Positions 14,401 to 21,670 of a stretch of DNA of 64,000 nucleotides are shown one piece after another; the first letter of the stretch is position 1, and every line of letters starts with the position of its first letter. Made by a program: the position numbers and the translations under genes. The notes under the pieces were generated by a model. That model did no database searches. It was not told the origin of the DNA and worked only from the letters and a program-made list of their open reading frames with translations. The stretch spans positions 656,005 through 720,004 of the forward strand of contig NZ_SDOZ01000002.1 in assembly GCF_004134775.1 (NCBI RefSeq). The letters are read 5' to 3'. This DNA is from Candidatus Borkfalkia ceftriaxoniphila (GTDB lineage: Bacteria; Bacillota; Clostridia; Christensenellales; Borkfalkiaceae).

Positions 14401-15949
14401 TTAATTTTACAGTATTACTAGATATTTCTTCGACAGTAAATGTTGAGACCTCACCTACTGCAGTCTCAGCATTTAAACATCTTCCATTTATTGTAGTAGA
14501 ACTTGGCGTTGTCAAAGAAACAATATTCGCACTTTCCTTTATGATGGTTTTCAATTCTTGTGGCGTTAAATCAGGATTCGCCGAAAGCATCAAAGCAGCA
14601 ACACCCGCGACATGAGGAGTCGCCATTGATGTGCCGCTCATCGTTCTATAGCCAGGTCTACCAGAATCGTGTTGATTAGTTAATTCTGTCGGCCACGTAC
14701 TTAAAATGTTACCTCCAGGTGCATATATATCAACCGTGTTTACGCCCCAATTTGAAAAAGAGCTTAGATTACCGTTACTGTCTAAAGATCCTACTGAAAG
14801 AAAATTATCTGGATGAAATTGAGCCCGCGGAAAGCCATCTGGGTTATTATCATTATTTCGAGAATTATTACCTGCCGCGTTTATGTATAACCCTGTATAA
14901 TTAGTAACAGCAGTCTCAAAAGCAGTAAGTGAAGCTGTACTACCTAAGAAATTTTGTGTACCATTACTACAACTTAATATCGGTATATTTTCAGTTGCTG
15001 CATAATTTATTGCTGAAACTACATGTGAAGCAAATGTATTTTCTGCTGCCGGAGTTCCTGCTACTTGACTTATTTTAAGTGACACAAGCTGGATATTTTG
15101 ACCAACACCTGTAATCCCCATGCTATTATTTCCCTGTGCTCCAATAATTCCTGCACAATGCGTACCATGACCATTTGTATCTGTAACACTTTCTGGTATA
15201 TATGGAGCAGGCAAAGTAAAATCTCTGCTTAAACAAATATTGACTCTACCCTGTAAATCTGGATGATTAGCTTGTATTCCTGAATCGATAACTCCGACCA
15301 TAACTGAATTAGATCCTTTAACCATGTTCCAAGCTTGGGGCGCATTGATCCCTTTTTCACCATTAAGGCCCCATTGCTTTCCTTCAACAAAGTAAGTATC
15401 ATTTGGAGTGGAAGTGAAAGTAAATGCATAATCAGGTTCTGCGGTTATAATATCTGTTCTATGACGTAATCTCTCAATAGCATTCAATACATTTTCCTTG
15501 CCTGAGTTTTTTAATGTTAAGCAAAGAATGGTTTTAAACTCTTCAGCGTTAATTTTTGATTTAGAAACGTGTTTCACGTTTTTTGTTTGATATGTTTCAC
15601 CATATTTACGTCTAGTTAAGTCAGCATTCACAACATTCTCAGAAGTTGCTGTTAAGTTTTCTACTGAAATAATATCTATTTCAGGAAAATCATCAATATC
15701 CCAATTTTTAAAACGAAGTGTCTCTTGTCTGTTTAAAACCACTAAAATTTTATCGTCAGCAAAATTTTCTTGTATACTGGACTTGCCAAATACCACATAT
15801 TCATTTGTTGTATTTTTTTCAAATTTATTTTCATTACTATCAGCATATAACGATTTTCCTTGAGAAAACAATAAAGATAAAATCATTATAGCTGTTATAA
15901 ATAGCAAAATAATTAACAATCTACTTCTTACATTTTTGCTCGTGTTCAT
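11444..15949 (-). CDS. secreted subtilase with BspA-type LRRs and permuted PGK-like domain
   Basis: A 1501-aa exported protein. An N-terminal hydrophobic segment (about 11-29) gives a signal peptide or anchor. A propeptide-like region is followed by an S8 protease domain (about 190-500) with the full triad: D222 (GVIDSG), H261 (NGHGTHCAG), S441 (GTSMATPH), plus oxyanion N361 (AAGN). About 530-1000 contains some 19 leucine-rich repeats of the BspA/Treponema type (IG--AF-NC--L). About 1027-1091 resembles a Listeria-Bacteroides beta-grasp repeat (FFGWF at 1060, LHAEW at 1087). Residues about 1108-1501 match phosphoglycerate kinase in swapped order: the C-lobe (TFLKSIGLDIG, about 1198-1208; LILPEVIITA, 1234-1243) precedes the N-lobe (IIFMRVEFDI, about 1387-1396; KVVLMA, 1432-1437). 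Catalytic PGK residues are mostly lost. It is the last gene of a four-gene operon. Confidence 0.9.
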   Translation of the reverse strand: MNTSKNVRSRLLIILLFITAIMILSLLFSQGKSLYADSNENKFEKNTTNEYVVFGKSSIQENFADDKILVVLNRQETLRFKNWDIDDFPEIDIISVENLTATSENVVNADLTRRKYGETYQTKNVKHVSKSKINAEEFKTILCLTLKNSGKENVLNAIERLRHRTDIITAEPDYAFTFTSTPNDTYFVEGKQWGLNGEKGINAPQAWNMVKGSNSVMVGVIDSGIQANHPDLQGRVNICLSRDFTLPAPYIPESVTDTNGHGTHCAGIIGAQGNNSMGITGVGQNIQLVSLKISQVAGTPAAENTFASHVVSAINYAATENIPILSCSNGTQNFLGSTASLTAFETAVTNYTGLYINAAGNNSRNNDNNPDGFPRAQFHPDNFLSVGSLDSNGNLSSFSNWGVNTVDIYAPGGNILSTWPTELTNQHDSGRPGYRTMSGTSMATPHVAGVAALMLSANPDLTPQELKTIIKESANIVSLTTPSSTTINGRCLNAETAVGEVSTFTVEEISSNTVKLTGIALGKQLTDSILIPDSIEGKTIVEIGDSTFANQTKITQVLIPSRIENIGDRAFENCTNLTSVSAMDNLEHIGVRAFKDCSKLTELPTMNHLKNIGEGAFENCSSLQHIASMPKLETIGNAAFKNCTDLEVIAQMPQVLSISGEAFKNCKSLTVLSEMERLELIGAEAFAECFSLTTIKAMPNINWIGDAAFKNCIALTNLPKMDNIEYIYKEAFMNCSALQSIPAMPKLQEIEYSAFVNCSALTNLLAMDCLESLGASAFENCSSLEYVTSMPNLETIGAAAFKNCKSLINLPEMDNVKYIYKEAFMNCSELVTIPSLENVQEIGNEAFINCGKLKTNLVLDHILSIGDKAFLGCVSIPSVSLSKDLNTVGSEVFRYCTELNITVNENNKDFRAVDNVLYHGSIVIAAGNTSHAIELPESITEINAYAFENNSKLNIIRFKSSPKIGEQAFANCINLSEVYFDDVTMPTLQENAFLNDSISLFVPYINRIKYRIKFAEYDVSIDSLLLQVMFMDQGKIVQKEEVYYGSNVYFPRLKMKDHAFFGWFQKDGNAPGFYNSKIWDTYEDIVLHAEWVYNSAEAYLDGIKQVGTYYVQNAYNSIDADGFSINELTEYFKTQNALLMGGRLRNDLKGLEGFENQYRPQIVMSGNVGTSIREELEFIAKNLSNKDIIYVAGKSTCTFLKSIGLDIGLGYVDNMLVDLARDILNKAEKVGCRLILPEVIITASKDMQTIKGIREIDEIPADEIPLTILPPSYIDKIGQAQTLEIYGYPILCSTEDLLEADSEVIETLNNTIKTTVLENERLANEKNTSLIFLHDTEGYGRTQIYKFYSQEMRRPPYDAPMYSIYIKNGQYSDRKTVYDVNLQQGDIIFMRVEFDIRNTGNISDSPLSMERFKTLYNVFLPEVKYVLDQGGKVVLMASNPIDIHNESDFEAKEYNNPKFLQMSSDILQRNVGFIPIENIRQIVNSENQVVWTNNTYFYELD
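12950..14332 (-). repeat. leucine-rich-repeat coding array
   Basis: About 19 imperfect repeats of 66-69 bp encode the BspA-type LRRs. Some units are nearly identical at DNA level: the segment around 13478-13512 recurs around 13752-13791 with the same AAACGCTTCTTTATAAATAT core, about 274 bp (four units) apart. This points to recent block duplication within the gene. The periodicity is protein-repeat periodicity, not a CRISPR array. Confidence 0.85.
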
Positions 15950-15970
15950 CTCATTCCCTCCATAACATTT

Positions 15971-16411
15971 TTAATATTTATCCATATTAGTAGTAAAATA
16001 GATTTTCTTAACTCCAACAATAAGATTTTTTTGCACCTCAAGTACAACTACGTGATCCGTTATGGCAGCTTGCATCCCCTCGTTTCCTTTTATATCTATC
16101 ATAACGGAATTACCGCGCCTATTTACCTCAATCTTCTCAATATTCCCCCCACCTGAACGTGTTTTAAAAGTCACAAAAAATAATGATTGTTCTTCAAAAA
16201 AAACCTCATCATATTTTTTATCTAATTTTATATTGCTATCAGAAATATCGTTCAGCGAGTTAATAATTGTTACAATTTCCTTATCATAATGGTTTGGCCA
16301 TGCATTTCCAATTTGAAAATCAATCATTAAACTTTTCTCACATCCGGTAAAAATCATTAAACTCAAAATTGCAGACACCACCATAACCAAGATATTTTTA
16401 TAATTTTTCAT
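15971..16411 (-). CDS. hypothetical lipoprotein
   Basis: A 146-aa lipoprotein. The signal peptide MKNYKNILVMVVSAILSLMI is followed by the lipobox FTGC, with lipidation at Cys24. The mature part has repeated beta-strand segments (SLFFVTFKTRSGGG, NSVMIDIKGN, HVVVLEVQKN), suggesting a small beta-sheet domain on the outer face of the membrane. It is the third gene of the protease operon, 5 bases downstream of the EF-hand-like gene and 21 bases upstream of the subtilase gene. It could be a chaperone, inhibitor or partner of the protease; that is inference from context only. Confidence 0.8.
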   Translation of the reverse strand: MKNYKNILVMVVSAILSLMIFTGCEKSLMIDFQIGNAWPNHYDKEIVTIINSLNDISDSNIKLDKKYDEVFFEEQSLFFVTFKTRSGGGNIEKIEVNRRGNSVMIDIKGNEGMQAAITDHVVVLEVQKNLIVGVKKIYFTTNMDKY

Positions 16412-16416
16412 ACATA

Positions 16417-16788
16417 TTATCCTTGTAAAGTTTTATTCTCGTAGACAAACAAATTTTTCTGGACTATTTTTATAATTTGATCGTCTTCTGCGGCTGTCAA
16501 AGAAAAACGTTCGATCGCAGGCTTCCATATTGTTTCGCAATTACTGTTAAATAAATCGCTCTGCCGAATGTCGTCCAAATGTAGCGAATCCGCATAATCT
16601 TGCAAATGGCACTTGTTTACAACCCCATCACGGTCGCGATCGAAATAAAAGTAATCATCTTTTGTATATTCATCCATCTCACTTTGGGCAACCGCTGCTT
16701 GTTCTTCCGCCTGTACTAAACTAAACAGCCCAAACAATAATGCACTGCAACAAACGAATGTTAAGATGAAACCAAAAACTTTTTTCAT
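16417..16788 (-). CDS. exported protein with EF-hand-like calcium loop
   Basis: A 123-aa protein with an N-terminal signal peptide (KVFGFILTFVCCSALLFGL, cleavage probably after VQA near residue 27). The mature part contains DRDRDGVVNKCHLQDYADSL (about 50-69), which fits an EF-hand or dockerin-type calcium loop (Dx[DN]xDGxV followed by a helix). Only one such loop is seen, whereas a true dockerin carries two. Two cysteines may pair. Calcium could regulate the neighbouring subtilase, as many subtilases need calcium; this is inference. It is the second gene of the operon. Confidence 0.75.
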   Translation of the reverse strand: MKKVFGFILTFVCCSALLFGLFSLVQAEEQAAVAQSEMDEYTKDDYFYFDRDRDGVVNKCHLQDYADSLHLDDIRQSDLFNSNCETIWKPAIERFSLTAAEDDQIIKIVQKNLFVYENKTLQG

Positions 16789-16803
16789 AAAGTAATTTCC
16801 TCT

Positions 16804-17244
16804 TCATATAATTTCTATATCTACTATCACAGAGTAATTCAGCATAAAGTAACGCGATAGTTGATAATTATCGTTATTATCTCTGTTAAATTGATAATGT
16901 AATCTATATCTCCCTTTTTGAATCGGCAGGCACATTGCTTGACTACCTTTCATAACAGCTACCGATACGTTGCTTCGCCATCTTAAATCTTCATTTTTGG
17001 GAAATAACGGAGTACCGAATCTTTCACCGTTTTTCAACGAAATTGCGTTAAATATTTTCGGTTCGCCATCATACTCAAAGGAATAGGTTCTATCTGCAAT
17101 ATCACCTTTCCCTATCTCATTCATATCGTCGTCCACCAAAATAATTTCATACACATCTTCTTTTTCGGTTTTACAGCCGACAAACATATTTATTGTACTG
17201 AACGCCAATATTACAACCAAAATAATTATCGTAATTTTTTTCAT
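16804..17244 (-). CDS. hypothetical lipoprotein
   Basis: A 146-aa lipoprotein with signal peptide ITIIILVVILAFSTINM and lipobox FVGC (Cys24). The mature region is beta-rich, with IILVDDDMNEIGKG, a segment SFEYDGEPKIFNAISL and a closing strand FMLNYSVIVDIEII. It is the first gene of the AT-rich minus-strand operon of exported proteins, with AAGGAGG upstream. It resembles nothing I recognise. The base composition of the whole operon is visibly more AT-rich than the sugar-utilisation genes to the right, consistent with transfer from elsewhere. Confidence 0.75.
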   Translation of the reverse strand: MKKITIIILVVILAFSTINMFVGCKTEKEDVYEIILVDDDMNEIGKGDIADRTYSFEYDGEPKIFNAISLKNGERFGTPLFPKNEDLRWRSNVSVAVMKGSQAMCLPIQKGRYRLHYQFNRDNNDNYQLSRYFMLNYSVIVDIEII

Positions 17245-17280
17245 GTTTTCCTCCTTAAACTAAGTTTTGAAGATTTAATT

Positions 17281-17301
17281 TTACATTATTATTCCCTCCT
17301 T
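17281..17301 (-). promoter_or_regulatory. start-stop element in protease-operon leader
   Basis: On the minus strand AAGGAGGG (17294-17301) is followed after 7 bases by ATG and immediately TAA (17281-17286). It is a well-formed ribosome site driving a one-codon ORF 37 bases upstream of the first gene of the operon. An AT-rich TATATTATAG stretch further upstream (about 17310-17325) may hold the -10 box. A stalling or ribosome-loading role is possible. Confidence 0.4.
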
Positions 17302-17451
17302 GTAAATTACTTCTATAATATATACTTGATATCTTAACTGAAGTTTCCAATAAAATGAATTTTAATTCTCAAACTTGTTTGAAATTTTACCAAAGCGATG
17401 TCCATAATGCCCGTGCTTATTTAATACAAGATTAATATTTTAAACATTCCC

Positions 17452-17480
17452 AAAGGGGGGCCACAAGGTTCCCCCTTTTT
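17452..17480. terminator. hairpin related to the one at 11348-11373
   Basis: The stem AAAGGGGGGCC / GGTTCCCCCTTT with an ACAA loop is followed by TTTTATG. The hairpin plus flanks (CATTCC before, TTTATGT after) match 11339-11385 closely. The 6-kb protease operon is therefore bracketed by direct copies of the same terminator-like unit. Confidence 0.7.
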
Positions 17481-17498
17481 ATGTCCCGGAACACACTT

Positions 17499-17555
17499 AA
17501 ATCGTGGGAAAAGTCCAAGTTAAGGTAGGTATGTGACGATGGGACGTGTGCTTGT
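17499..17555. repeat. 57-bp inverted copy of 779-835
   Basis: This segment is the reverse complement of 779-835 with about five mismatches over 57 bases. The shared core includes TAAGGTAGGTA and GTGACGATGGGACG. Together the two copies form an inverted pair enclosing about 16.7 kb. Confidence 0.85.
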
Positions 17556-17652
17556 GTATGAAAAAAAATAATACTTTTGACATGATGGCTTTATAGCGAA
17601 AAAATTTTAAATCTGCAACCGTTGACTTACGCGAGGAGTTATGCTTGACAAA

Positions 17653-18003
17653 ACTCGGATTTCCACGATTTTACTTTGCTGTGAACATGATAAAAAAGAC
17701 GCCCGAAAGAGTCTTTTTAAAATAGAGTTTTGCTCTTTTATTAATTATTCTAAGCCAAAATTCATTCTGCGGGGCTATAATTTCCTGTATGTTGGCTGTA
17801 CATTTATCCGACTCAAGTTTAAAAATGATATTAAAAATTTGCGAGGTTTTAGAAATTGAACCCTTAGAATTATTTAAACCCCAAGAGTAGTAAAAACGCT
17901 ATCCAAAATTCGATAGCATTTTTTTGTTCAATTTAGAAATAGGCACTCCACCATGTTGGAATCAGTCGAACTTTTGTTGACATAAAAAAGTTTTGGCTGG
18001 TTT
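17653..18003 (+). repeat. decayed, internally deleted copy of 815-2290
   Basis: Read in the same direction, this stretch retains the pieces of 815-2290 in order: CGGA---TTTGCTGTGAACATG, the AAAAAAGACGC---AAAG-GTCTTTTT hairpin, the end of the DUF4085-like gene, the end of the XRE gene, its terminator, and the GGCACTCCACCA-GTTGGA---AGTCGAACTTTTGTTGACA---AGTTTTGGCTGG tail. About 1.1 kb covering most of both genes has been lost, with the junction near 17790-17815. Apart from these remnants I see no gene in 17245-18033. Confidence 0.9.
17816..17890 (+). pseudogene. 3' remnant of the XRE regulator gene
   Basis: In one frame the sequence reads SLKMILKICEVLEIEPLELF followed by KPQE and a stop. This is the end of the regulator at 1958-2173 with two or three changes. 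The first two thirds, including the recognition helix and start codon, are absent. It is followed by a weakened copy of the regulator's terminator. Confidence 0.9.
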
Positions 18004-18033
18004 ATTTATTTGTTTCTGGTTTAATATCGTCTT

Positions 18034-19860
18034 TTAATAGCCGAATTGATATGACATTCTGCCTGCAGGCATACAATCGCCCTGGGAATAAAAGTTCATT
18101 ACATTTTTGCCGAAATCGTCCGCAACTTTTACTTCCATAAGACAGTTTTCTTTGGTAAGACCGAGTGCGGAAAGCGGGACTTTTATTAACATTACATTGC
18201 CTTGAATCGCTGTTTGCGCTTGCCCGACCGATTTATATTCGCCGTTTTTATCGGCAGCCAGAACGGTATTTTCTTCTCTGTTGACAACATAAGAATAACC
18301 GTAATTGTCGGTATATCGATAATTTGCCGGCTTAATGAAGAGGTTCATCCATGAGTCGTCCCCCTCTTCGCGCGGGGGGATCTCATCTACCGCTTCAATT
18401 CGGAAATATGCGTTGGTCTCATCGACGCAAATGGACAGGCTTTTAAAATCGACGCGAGCCGCTGCGCTGCGGAGTGTAACTTTTCCGTCGAAGCGAGGCC
18501 ATTCGCGTACACCCGATTCGCCGGTGAAATCTTCGTAAACCGCGGCGTTTTTCCATTCGGAAAAATCGTTCATGGAAGGCGTTCCCTCGGGAATATTATA
18601 ATGAACGGCTTCCTTCCCCGTCCAATCCCGCAAATAAGAAATCGTTTGCATGTAGGGCGTATCCAAAAGTTTGTTTTCCAACGAAGGTTCGATGTCGCGA
18701 GAATATTCATCGTTGAATGTATCGCACATAAAATAACTGCCGTGCGTACCGCCGCCCGCAGAATAAATTTTCTGCGCAGACCATTCGTTCCAGCCCGTTA
18801 TCGTGACAAAGCGAAGCCGATCATCGTTGGCGGCAACTGTTTTCCACTGGTTTTCATAATTCGCCCCTTTGCCGAAATTCTCGTGATCGTTTCCGTTTCC
18901 ATTCGTCCATCCCCGTCCGCGCGAACCGTTTTTGTCGGAAAAACGTACGGTGACATGCTGCGCCACGGATACGTTCATCAAATCGATATGAAGAGGCTGC
19001 GGATATTCGTATTCCATCCAAGAAAGTCCGTTCTCTCGGTAAGTATAGGTGCCGTTTTCGTTCACGGGCCATTGCGTATCGCGAAAATAAAAGTACTGTG
19101 CAAGCGGATCGTTCGCGGATTCCAGATTTTCGCGTGCTTCAGGCGAAATCGCTACCATCGGTTTGTTTTCGGGTTTCGGACGAAACCACACGTCGTCGTA
19201 TTTATCCTCGGTATAGAAGGTCGAATAAACGTCGCGCAGATTGGTCAAACCCGCGTCGGGCGCAGAATTGGAGAGCATATAGACGATCTGCGGCGCTTTC
19301 CAGCCCTCGGAACGATATTCCGCGATAATGTCGAACAGTTTTCTGGCTACTTCGTTATACGTGATCGTATTGGAACAGTCCAGAATCAAGAAATCGATAT
19401 CTGCCGCGACAAACATTTCCATGTGCTTTCGCATGACAAACGTATCGCCCGCGGAATAATATCCGAGAGCGGGCTCTCCCCAAATATGGGAGGCTCCGCC
19501 AGGCGAATTTACCGAATCCTTTCCGAACTCCTCTTCGCCGTATTTTTCGATGATTTCGGTTACGTTATAGATTCCCTTCACGTCGTTTCCGCTGCCTGTA
19601 TTCAAAAAGTAGAATATGCCCGCGTAGCGCGTTTTATCTTCTTTACGCCCGTCAGAAGCGCCGAAAGAACGGCCGTACATATCTGTGCCGACGGTATGAT
19701 TGACCGCGTATTCTTTCGCGCTCAACGAGCGCGTATCTTCCTGACGGGGCCCCCCGTAAAATTGATAGTCTTCATTGACGAACGACTCCTCCCCGGAACA
19801 CGCGCAAAGCGCTAAAACAGCCACAGCGCACAGTAAACAAAACAATTTTTTTAGTTTCAC
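18034..19860 (-). CDS. WNEW-type GH71/GH99-like lipoprotein with CBM9-like tail
   Basis: A 608-aa lipoprotein with a GTG start behind AAGGAGG. The signal is MKLKKLFCLLCAVAVLALCAC, with lipidation at Cys21. Residues about 60-430 look like a glycoside-hydrolase TIM barrel: YAGIFYFL, HIWGEPALGYY, EMFVAADIDFLILDCSN (about 150-166), and a late FVTITGWNEW (about 349-358). The WNEW motif and the shape recall the GH71/GH99/WbsX superfamily. The last 160 residues (FDG, TNAYFRIEA, SWMNLFIKP) resemble a CBM9-like sugar-binding module. It is one of five paralogs in the window and the last gene of the locus A operon. It probably acts on glycan at the cell surface before import. The substrate is unknown, and catalytic acids were not assigned. 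Confidence 0.75.
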   Translation of the reverse strand: MKLKKLFCLLCAVAVLALCACSGEESFVNEDYQFYGGPRQEDTRSLSAKEYAVNHTVGTDMYGRSFGASDGRKEDKTRYAGIFYFLNTGSGNDVKGIYNVTEIIEKYGEEEFGKDSVNSPGGASHIWGEPALGYYSAGDTFVMRKHMEMFVAADIDFLILDCSNTITYNEVARKLFDIIAEYRSEGWKAPQIVYMLSNSAPDAGLTNLRDVYSTFYTEDKYDDVWFRPKPENKPMVAISPEARENLESANDPLAQYFYFRDTQWPVNENGTYTYRENGLSWMEYEYPQPLHIDLMNVSVAQHVTVRFSDKNGSRGRGWTNGNGNDHENFGKGANYENQWKTVAANDDRLRFVTITGWNEWSAQKIYSAGGGTHGSYFMCDTFNDEYSRDIEPSLENKLLDTPYMQTISYLRDWTGKEAVHYNIPEGTPSMNDFSEWKNAAVYEDFTGESGVREWPRFDGKVTLRSAAARVDFKSLSICVDETNAYFRIEAVDEIPPREEGDDSWMNLFIKPANYRYTDNYGYSYVVNREENTVLAADKNGEYKSVGQAQTAIQGNVMLIKVPLSALGLTKENCLMEVKVADDFGKNVMNFYSQGDCMPAGRMSYQFGY

Positions 19861-19873
19861 CTGTTTCCTCCTT

Positions 19874-21670
19874 TCAATATCCGAACGACCAACTTAAACC
19901 TCCGATCGGCGCGCTGTCTCCCGAATTATAGAAACTCAGCACATCGAGCGGATCGCCGACGTTATCGCTCACCTTGAATTCGATCGAACAGCGATCGCGC
20001 GAAAGGCGCAAAAGTTTTAAAGGAACGCTGACATACATCTGATTTCCGACGACGGCGGTTTCCGCTTTTCCCTCTTCGCTGTAAACTCCGTATTGCACCG
20101 ACATAACACGGCCGTTTTCGCGGATCACGTAGTTATATCCCCATGCCGCGCTTTCGGCGCTCTCTGTACGGATATGGATATTCATCCAACCGGTATCCCC
20201 TGCTTGATAAGGCGAGATATTCTTTGTCGCTGCGATCCTGAAATACAGATTTTCGCCGTCTCGCGCAACATCGACGGCGGATATATCGTTTCGCGCGGTC
20301 CGGTCCGTCAAACGTTCGCCCGTATATGCGCCGTCGAAACGCGGTGCATCGCGATAGATTGCTTCGCCCGTAAAATCAGCATACTTTGCCGCATCTTTCC
20401 AACTTTCGTCCGCAACATCGCTTGGCGATAACGCGGGGATTTCGTATCGCCGCGCCCGTTCGTATTTCCATTCGCGGACTTTGCGAAGATTCTGCAAATA
20501 AAAGTTGTCTTTCATTCCCGAAGAATACGTCGGTTCGATATCACGCGAGAATTCGTCGTTAAATTGATCGATCATCACATATCCGTTGATCGGATCCATG
20601 TCGGGACGATACATTTTTTGCGCGCCCCACTCGTTCCAGCCCGTAACGAAAACATATTGTATTTCGTTATCTTTAGCAATCGCGTTATTCCACTGATGTT
20701 CCAGATTCGCGCCCGCGGCAAAATTTTCATGGTCGTTTCCGTTTTCCAGCGTCCAGCCGCGGCCGCGCGCAGAAATCGAATCGGACATCTTCGATCCTAC
20801 ATGCTGCGCGACGGAAACGCTGATCCAGTTTCCCATTACTTTGGGATCGACGTCGAAATCCATCCAGGGCACGCTGTTATCCGTGAAAGATATGTCTGTC
20901 GGCCAGTAAGAATTTTTGATTTGAAAAAATCGGGCAAGTTCTCGCTCCTCTTGCGTGGCTTCCGGAGATTCTTCCAGATACACCTGCGTTTTTTCCAAAC
21001 AAATGACCATCGGTTTCCCTTCGGGAGCAAACCAGATATCCCGATACTTATCCTGCGCGTAATAGGTATTGTAAACGGTTTTTAACTGCTTGATATCGTT
21101 TTCCATTTTACCGCCGCCGTTCAACTGATAGACGATCTGCGGCGCATTCCAGCCTTGGGAACGATATTCCGCTATCAAAGAAAACAGGACGTCGGTGACT
21201 TTTTCAAACAGTGGGCCGTTGGAGCAGTCCAACACGAGAAAATCGATCCCCGAAAAGACGAACATTTCGATTTGTCTTCGCATCACCCATTCGTCGGGCG
21301 CGCCGTAATATCCCCAGACCGGTTCGCCCCAGACATGGCACATGCCCGAAGGCGAAATATCCGTATCAGAATTAAAAAAATCGCGGCCGTATCGGTTCAG
21401 AATCTTCGTCACGTCGTAGATCCCCTTCATATCGGATGCCTGATTATGAATGAGAAAATAGAACAGTCCGACATACCGCTTCTTGTCCGATTTGACGGAA
21501 TCGGAAGGATCGCTGAAGCGTCCGAGCGCGTCCCTTCCCACGGTGTTGAGGATTGAATACTCCTGGACCGTCAGATTTCTCTCGTCGACGATCCGCCTGT
21601 TTGAAGAACAGGCGGTCATCGCGAGAATCATCAGCGCAAGTACGCAAGCCAAAGTCGCTTTGCTTTTCAT
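19874..21670 (-). CDS. WNEW-type GH71/GH99-like lipoprotein with CBM9-like tail
   Basis: A 598-aa lipoprotein; signal peptide MKSKATLACVLALMILAMTAC, Cys21 lipidated. It is a paralog of the adjacent 608-aa protein and shares YVGLFYFL, HVWGEPVWGYYGAPDEWVMRRQIEMFVFSGIDFLVLDCSN (read in parts), YVFVTGWNEW and the C-terminal YADFTGE / FDGAYTG / LYFRIAA / GWMNIHI signatures of a CBM9-like module. Its start overlaps the stop of the Ig-like protein gene by 4 bases. It is the sixth gene of the locus A operon. A surface glycan-processing or glycan-holding role is inferred from the lipid anchor, the fold and the ABC importer encoded upstream. Confidence 0.75.
   Translation of the reverse strand: MKSKATLACVLALMILAMTACSSNRRIVDERNLTVQEYSILNTVGRDALGRFSDPSDSVKSDKKRYVGLFYFLIHNQASDMKGIYDVTKILNRYGRDFFNSDTDISPSGMCHVWGEPVWGYYGAPDEWVMRRQIEMFVFSGIDFLVLDCSNGPLFEKVTDVLFSLIAEYRSQGWNAPQIVYQLNGGGKMENDIKQLKTVYNTYYAQDKYRDIWFAPEGKPMVICLEKTQVYLEESPEATQEERELARFFQIKNSYWPTDISFTDNSVPWMDFDVDPKVMGNWISVSVAQHVGSKMSDSISARGRGWTLENGNDHENFAAGANLEHQWNNAIAKDNEIQYVFVTGWNEWGAQKMYRPDMDPINGYVMIDQFNDEFSRDIEPTYSSGMKDNFYLQNLRKVREWKYERARRYEIPALSPSDVADESWKDAAKYADFTGEAIYRDAPRFDGAYTGERLTDRTARNDISAVDVARDGENLYFRIAATKNISPYQAGDTGWMNIHIRTESAESAAWGYNYVIRENGRVMSVQYGVYSEEGKAETAVVGNQMYVSVPLKLLRLSRDRCSIEFKVSDNVGDPLDVLSFYNSGDSAPIGGLSWSFGY

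Noticed and set aside
11444..15949. Possible frameshift or gene fusion artefact between protease and PGK-like part
   Set aside because: The reading frame is continuous over 1501 codons with an LRR array and a beta-grasp repeat between the two ends, and the AT-rich composition is even across the gene. A true multidomain protein is the simpler reading.
17641..17859. 72-aa open frame in the decayed repeat region
   Set aside because: It crosses the remnants of two known genes and a terminator in the wrong frame. The real homology lies in other frames, so it is a chance ORF in a pseudogene.
18601..19815. Long plus-strand open frame opposite the lipoprotein gene (and similar ones at 30517-31893, 33778-35097, 38542-39852, 41927-43075, 44638-46806, 49560-50681)
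   Set aside because: These are antisense shadows of well-supported minus-strand genes in GC-biased codons. They lack ribosome sites and have arginine- and histidine-rich, family-less translations.
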